The translations under genes and the position numbers were made by a program. Shown here one piece after another: positions 60,809 to 64,000 of a stretch of 64,000 nucleotides of DNA (within the stretch, counting starts at the first letter, position 1; every line of letters begins with the position of its first letter). A model generated the notes under the pieces. That model was not told where the DNA came from. It saw only the letters and a list, made by a program, of their open reading frames with translations, and searched no databases. Source of the stretch: Oscillospiraceae bacterium (lineage in GTDB: Bacteria; Bacillota; Clostridia; Oscillospirales; Ruminococcaceae); contig JAJQFI010000025.1 of assembly GCA_021201235.1 (NCBI GenBank), positions 62,001 to 126,000 on the forward strand, written 5' to 3'.

Positions 60809-62119
60809 GTGGCAAAAGAAAACAAAAAGACTGCAACGCAGTCGCATTTCCCGGAGCATGGTCCTGTAGACGAGAACGGCAGAGAAATACTTCTCCAGCT
60901 CAAGAACGTCGATATCACCTTCGGCAAGGGCGACAGCGCCGTAAAAGCTGTCAAGGACGCAAGCTTCGACATCTATAAGGGCGAGACCTTCTCGCTTGTT
61001 GGTGAGTCGGGCTCAGGTAAAACAACAATCGGTCGTGCCGTTATCAGAGTTAATCCCTGCGCGGCAGGCGAAATCCTCTATAAGGGCGTCAGAATTTCCG
61101 GAAAGATTCCGCATTCCCTCGACCGTGAGGTCATAAGAAACATCCAGATGGTATTCCAGGATCCGGCGGCGTCTCTTAACGAGCGTGCAACGGTTGACTA
61201 TATCGTCTCAGAAGGTCTCTATAACTTCCACCTCTACGAAGACGAGGCGGACAGAGTCCGTAAAGTCGAGGACATCATCAAGGAAGTAGGACTTCTGCCG
61301 GAGCACCTGACCCGTTATCCGCACGAGTTTTCCGGCGGTCAGAGACAGAGAATCGGCTTGGCAAGAGCGATGGTTATGAAGCCTGAGCTGGTTGTTGCCG
61401 ACGAGCCTATCTCGGCTCTTGACGTGTCCATCAGAGCGCAGGTCCTGAACCTCATGAAGAAGTTCCAGGAGGAAGACGGTGTTACATACCTCTTCATCGC
61501 CCACGACCTTTCAATCGTAAGATTTATTTCCGACAGAATCGGTGTTATCTATAAGGGCGACATCGTTGAGATTGCGGATGCGGAAGAGCTCTTCAACTAT
61601 CCGCTTCACCCGTACACTCACTCGCTCATTTCGGCTATCCCGATTCCCGACCCGAAGCTTGAGAAGAACAAGGTGCTCTATACCTACGACCCGTCTATCC
61701 ATGACTACAGCGAGGACAAGCCGGTGCTTACAGACATCGGTCACAACCACTTTGTCTATGGCAACAAGAAGGAAATCGAGGAGTACAAGGCACTTCGTGA
61801 GAAGAACGAGATTATCAAGTCGGTAACCATCCTCGAGGATGGCGAGACCTATGAGCCCACAGTCGAAGAGATGGATGCAACCAAGAAGGCTGCCGAGGAG
61901 CAGTTCCTCAACGCTCCTATCCACGACACCGGCTCAAGATGGTATGCAGTTCTTTCCTTCCTGCTTCCTATCCTGGGTATAATCCTCGGACAGATATTCA
62001 AGGCGAGAAGGCACTTCCGCAACTGGAAGATGTGCCGCAAGGGAGCCATTGCAGGATTTGTGGTAATCGGAATTATCATTGTTCTGTTCCTGCTGATGCT
62101 TCTGTTGGCTGTAATCTGA
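60809..62119 (+). CDS. oppF: Oligopeptide ABC ATPase OppF with C-terminal membrane tail
   Basis: A 436-residue ATPase starting at GTG behind AAGGGGG. Walker A 65-72 (GESGSGKT), Q-loop Gln117, signature FSGGQRQR (174-181), Walker B LVVADEP (194-200), switch His in FIAHDLS. After the usual end (about residue 350) comes a charged linker and two membrane helices at about 379-397 ([19 protein letters not shown]) and 413-435 ([19 protein letters not shown]). Such helices are not part of standard OppF, and would tie the ATPase to the membrane. Confidence 0.93.
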   Translation: MAKENKKTATQSHFPEHGPVDENGREILLQLKNVDITFGKGDSAVKAVKDASFDIYKGETFSLVGESGSGKTTIGRAVIRVNPCAAGEILYKGVRISGKIPHSLDREVIRNIQMVFQDPAASLNERATVDYIVSEGLYNFHLYEDEADRVRKVEDIIKEVGLLPEHLTRYPHEFSGGQRQRIGLARAMVMKPELVVADEPISALDVSIRAQVLNLMKKFQEEDGVTYLFIAHDLSIVRFISDRIGVIYKGDIVEIADAEELFNYPLHPYTHSLISAIPIPDPKLEKNKVLYTYDPSIHDYSEDKPVLTDIGHNHFVYGNKKEIEEYKALREKNEIIKSVTILEDGETYEPTVEEMDATKKAAEEQFLNAPIHDTGSRWYAVLSFLLPILGIILGQIFKARRHFRNWKMCRKGAIAGFVVIGIIIVLFLLMLLLAVI

Positions 62120-62161
62120 TAATTTTTAAGACAGAACCGCAAATAACGCTTAGTAGTAAGT

Positions 62162-62199
62162 CCGACCCGTCCTGAATATTCGGACGGGTTGGATTGTTT
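62162..62199 (+). terminator. Terminator after the opp operon
   Basis: CCGACCCGTCC-N9-GGACGGGTTGG, an 11-bp stem with one G-T pair, then ATTGTTTTT. Confidence 0.9.
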
Positions 62200-62212
62200 T
62201 TGGTGAGATAAT

Positions 62213-63460
62213 ATGAAATCTACAAGGTCACGAATTCATACAAGTAACGCGAGCCCCAAGCCGGTCGAGAACGTCGAGATTTCGACCTCGCATGTCGGTC
62301 TTCGGATTGTCGCGGTTGTACTCCTGGTGCTGATTGCGGCAACGGCGTTTGGCTATGCCATCAACGGGCTTTTTTCCGGCACGGACGGCTGGCAGCAGAT
62401 TGAGGCGGACGTCGACGACCTGAGCGTCGCGACCGAGATTACGTTTATGTACGACATCGGCGCCGGTTCGGAATCCGCGACCACCGAGCGCAAGGCGATA
62501 GTCGTCATCTATTCGGACGCCTGCGAAACGGCTTATCAGCTCTTCACGCCCGACACGGAATATGAATATGTCTTCAACGTCTGGTATATAAACAACCACC
62601 CGAACGAGGAAATAGTGGTCGACGAGGTGCTCTATTCGGCTCTTGAGACGATGGTCGAATCTGGCGGAAGAGAACTTTATCTCGGACCGATTTATGCGAA
62701 ATACGAGAGCCTTTGCTTCTCGGATGAAGACTGGCAGGCGCAGGAATTCGACCCGCTTTATAACGACGTCGAGGCGGAATATTTCGCCGAGGTTCTCGGG
62801 TTTGCCGGCACTGACGAGCATGTATCTTTGGAGCTTCTTCAGGACAACACGGTTATATTGCACGTTTCGGACGAGTATCTTGAGTATGCTGAAGAGATGG
62901 AAATCGACAGCTTTATCGACTTTTCGTGGATGACGAACGCCTTTGTTGTCGACTATATTTCGGACGTGATGATTGAGAACGGCTATACCGCCGGAATAAT
63001 CGGCTCCAATGACGGCTTCACCAGAAACCTTGGCGGTTGCGACGAGCTGTTTTCCTATACTCTCTATTCGAGGGAGGGCAACACCGTTTATTCGGTCGCC
63101 GATATGATTTATGAGGGAACGATGAGCTTTGTTTATGCTCATGACTACGCAATCACCTCGGACGACGCTTTGCGTTATTATACCTATGAGAACGGCGAAA
63201 CGAGAAATCCCTATATCGACGCCGCTGACGGTCTCTGTAAAGCCGCAACGGAGGACCTGGTGCTCTATTCCGGTTCAGCGACCTGCGCCGACCTGCTGCT
63301 CGGGCTGACAGACATCTATATCGCCGACACCCTCGACGAATCAAAGCTTGAAGCTCTCGCCGCAGACGGAATCCACTCGGTCTATTACGACGGCTTCACG
63401 ATTGTCTGCACAGATGACGATATTGTGCTGTCTGATGTGGCGGAGGGGTTTGGAGCTTAG
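62213..63460 (+). CDS. Membrane-anchored protein with degenerate ApbE-like fold
   Basis: A 415-residue protein with a cytoplasmic N-terminus, one helix (IVAVVLLVLIAATAFGYAI) and a large outside domain. The order of features recalls ApbE flavin transferases: an opening strand (ATEITFMYDI), FNVWYINNHPNEEIVVDEVLYSALETMVESGGRELYLGPIY (cf. the N...L...sgG...GP region), and NAFVVDYISDVMIENGYTAGIIGSNDGFTRNLGG (cf. KGYA.D.....G...LG GN). The catalytic motifs of true ApbE are not kept, so it is likely a non-enzymatic or altered relative. The assignment is tentative; it shares a strand with the CotH-type gene two bases on. Confidence 0.5.
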   Translation: MKSTRSRIHTSNASPKPVENVEISTSHVGLRIVAVVLLVLIAATAFGYAINGLFSGTDGWQQIEADVDDLSVATEITFMYDIGAGSESATTERKAIVVIYSDACETAYQLFTPDTEYEYVFNVWYINNHPNEEIVVDEVLYSALETMVESGGRELYLGPIYAKYESLCFSDEDWQAQEFDPLYNDVEAEYFAEVLGFAGTDEHVSLELLQDNTVILHVSDEYLEYAEEMEIDSFIDFSWMTNAFVVDYISDVMIENGYTAGIIGSNDGFTRNLGGCDELFSYTLYSREGNTVYSVADMIYEGTMSFVYAHDYAITSDDALRYYTYENGETRNPYIDAADGLCKAATEDLVLYSGSATCADLLLGLTDIYIADTLDESKLEALAADGIHSVYYDGFTIVCTDDDIVLSDVAEGFGA

Positions 63461-63461
63461 C

Positions 63462-64000
63462 ATGAATACAAGCAAGAGTAAAACTAAATATAAGATTATC
63501 TTGACGGCTGTTGTGGCGGTTTTGCTTGCGGTGCTCATTTTTGTGACATGCTTGGCGCAAGACTGGGTGAGCTTCCACGCTTCGGAGATTACCGTGTCGT
63601 CGCTCGTTTCCGATTCGGTCGGATCGACCGACCAGGAGCCGGTGCGGTTCTCGATTGACTGCGGGTTCTATTCGAGCACACAGAGGCTTTACCTGAGCTC
63701 TTCGGCTTCAGGAGACCTCGAGGTCACAGATATTTTGTATACTACTGACGGAAGTGAGCCGCAGACCTCGGGCGAGAGCTATTCGGGCGGCATCACACTT
63801 TCGGTCAAGGACAGCGAGGAGTGCATACTTTATACAATCAGAGCCTGCGCCGTCTATTCGGACGGAAGCTGTTCCGAAACCGTCACCCGGAGCTATTTCC
63901 TCGGGGCGAACATCGACGAACGGTTTGACTGCCTCGTTTTCTCGATTTCAATCGACCCCGATTACCTGTATAATTATGAGGACGGAATTTTTATTGCCGG
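63462..64000 (+). CDS. CotH-type protein, N-terminal part (partial)
   Basis: The gene runs off the right edge after 179 codons. It has an N-terminal helix (IILTAVVAVLLAVLIFVTCLA), then a beta-domain with ILYTTDGSEPQTSGESYSGGITLS, the chitobiase/sialidase C-terminal (CHB_HEX) type pattern, and FDCLVFSISIDPDYLYNYEDGIFIAG, which matches the entry of CotH kinase-like proteins (D..N LWDYE.GIY.G pattern). CotH proteins phosphorylate spore coat proteins in some Firmicutes. The kinase core is beyond the window, so the call is provisional. Confidence 0.65.
   Translation, partial: MNTSKSKTKYKIILTAVVAVLLAVLIFVTCLAQDWVSFHASEITVSSLVSDSVGSTDQEPVRFSIDCGFYSSTQRLYLSSSASGDLEVTDILYTTDGSEPQTSGESYSGGITLSVKDSEECILYTIRACAVYSDGSCSETVTRSYFLGANIDERFDCLVFSISIDPDYLYNYEDGIFIA

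Overview
The window looks like chromosome of a spore-forming, fairly GC-rich Firmicute of the class Clostridia, most likely the Oscillospirales (Ruminococcaceae/Oscillospiraceae-like). The grounds are a Clostridia-type rnfCDGEAB cluster, spo0A, Firmicutes ribosomal leaders, consensus TTGACA-17-TATAAT promoters and AGGAGG-type ribosome sites. No phage, insertion sequence, plasmid or CRISPR array was found; the accessory content is small toxin-antitoxin loci and short palindromic repeats.

Layout. 1-6.4 kb (minus): rnfC-D-G-E-A-B, then an ApbE flavin transferase, a NusG-II protein and a Gx transporter. This is a ferredoxin:NAD+ ion pump with its flavin-attachment enzyme; rnfE and apbE each carry a one-base shift in a G/C run. 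6.5-18 kb: secA, a ParE/Phd toxin-antitoxin pair, a DUF1015 gene with a permuted-papain-like hydrolase, a class B penicillin-binding protein, then ylxM-ffh-rpsP-khpA-rimM-trmD. 18.1-25.5 kb: a candidate type I toxin-antitoxin locus with two antitoxin-only relatives, a phosphatase, an Xre regulator, a PTS IIC and HPr, a type III (CptIN-like) toxin-antitoxin locus whose toxin frame runs straight into luxS, metG and tRNA-Arg. 25.6-33.8 kb: a DUF3267 metalloprotease-like protein, a DUF3169/Xre pair, an ABC exporter, an M28 peptidase, a frameshifted nth, a HAD hydrolase, a secreted Fn3 protein, an AbrB/PIN toxin-antitoxin module and tRNA-Met/tRNA-Glu. 33.9-46.9 kb: rny behind a long leader, a GNAT, mreCD, a solitary sugar-binding-type lipoprotein, MscS, an aminotransferase, an Xre-M18 aminopeptidase fusion, MTA/SAH nucleosidase, a two-component system and a truncated ROK-like regulator. 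47-51.7 kb: rpmG-secE-nusG-rplK-rplA-rplJ-rplL, then convergent spo0A instead of rpoBC. 52-53.5 kb: a second copy of the solitary lipoprotein. 53.7-62.2 kb: a complete oligopeptide ABC transporter in which every subunit except OppC is structurally unusual. 62.2-64 kb: a membrane-anchored ApbE-fold-like protein and the start of a CotH-type protein.

The strongest leads are the remodelled Opp transporter (apparently circularly permuted binding protein, a large extracytoplasmic insert in OppB, a roughly 240-residue helical insert in the OppD nucleotide domain, a two-helix membrane tail on OppF), the type III toxin-LuxS read-through fusion, the Xre-M18 fusion, and the type I toxin locus with its orphan antitoxin-like RNAs. 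All functional calls come from reading motifs by eye; no database search was possible.
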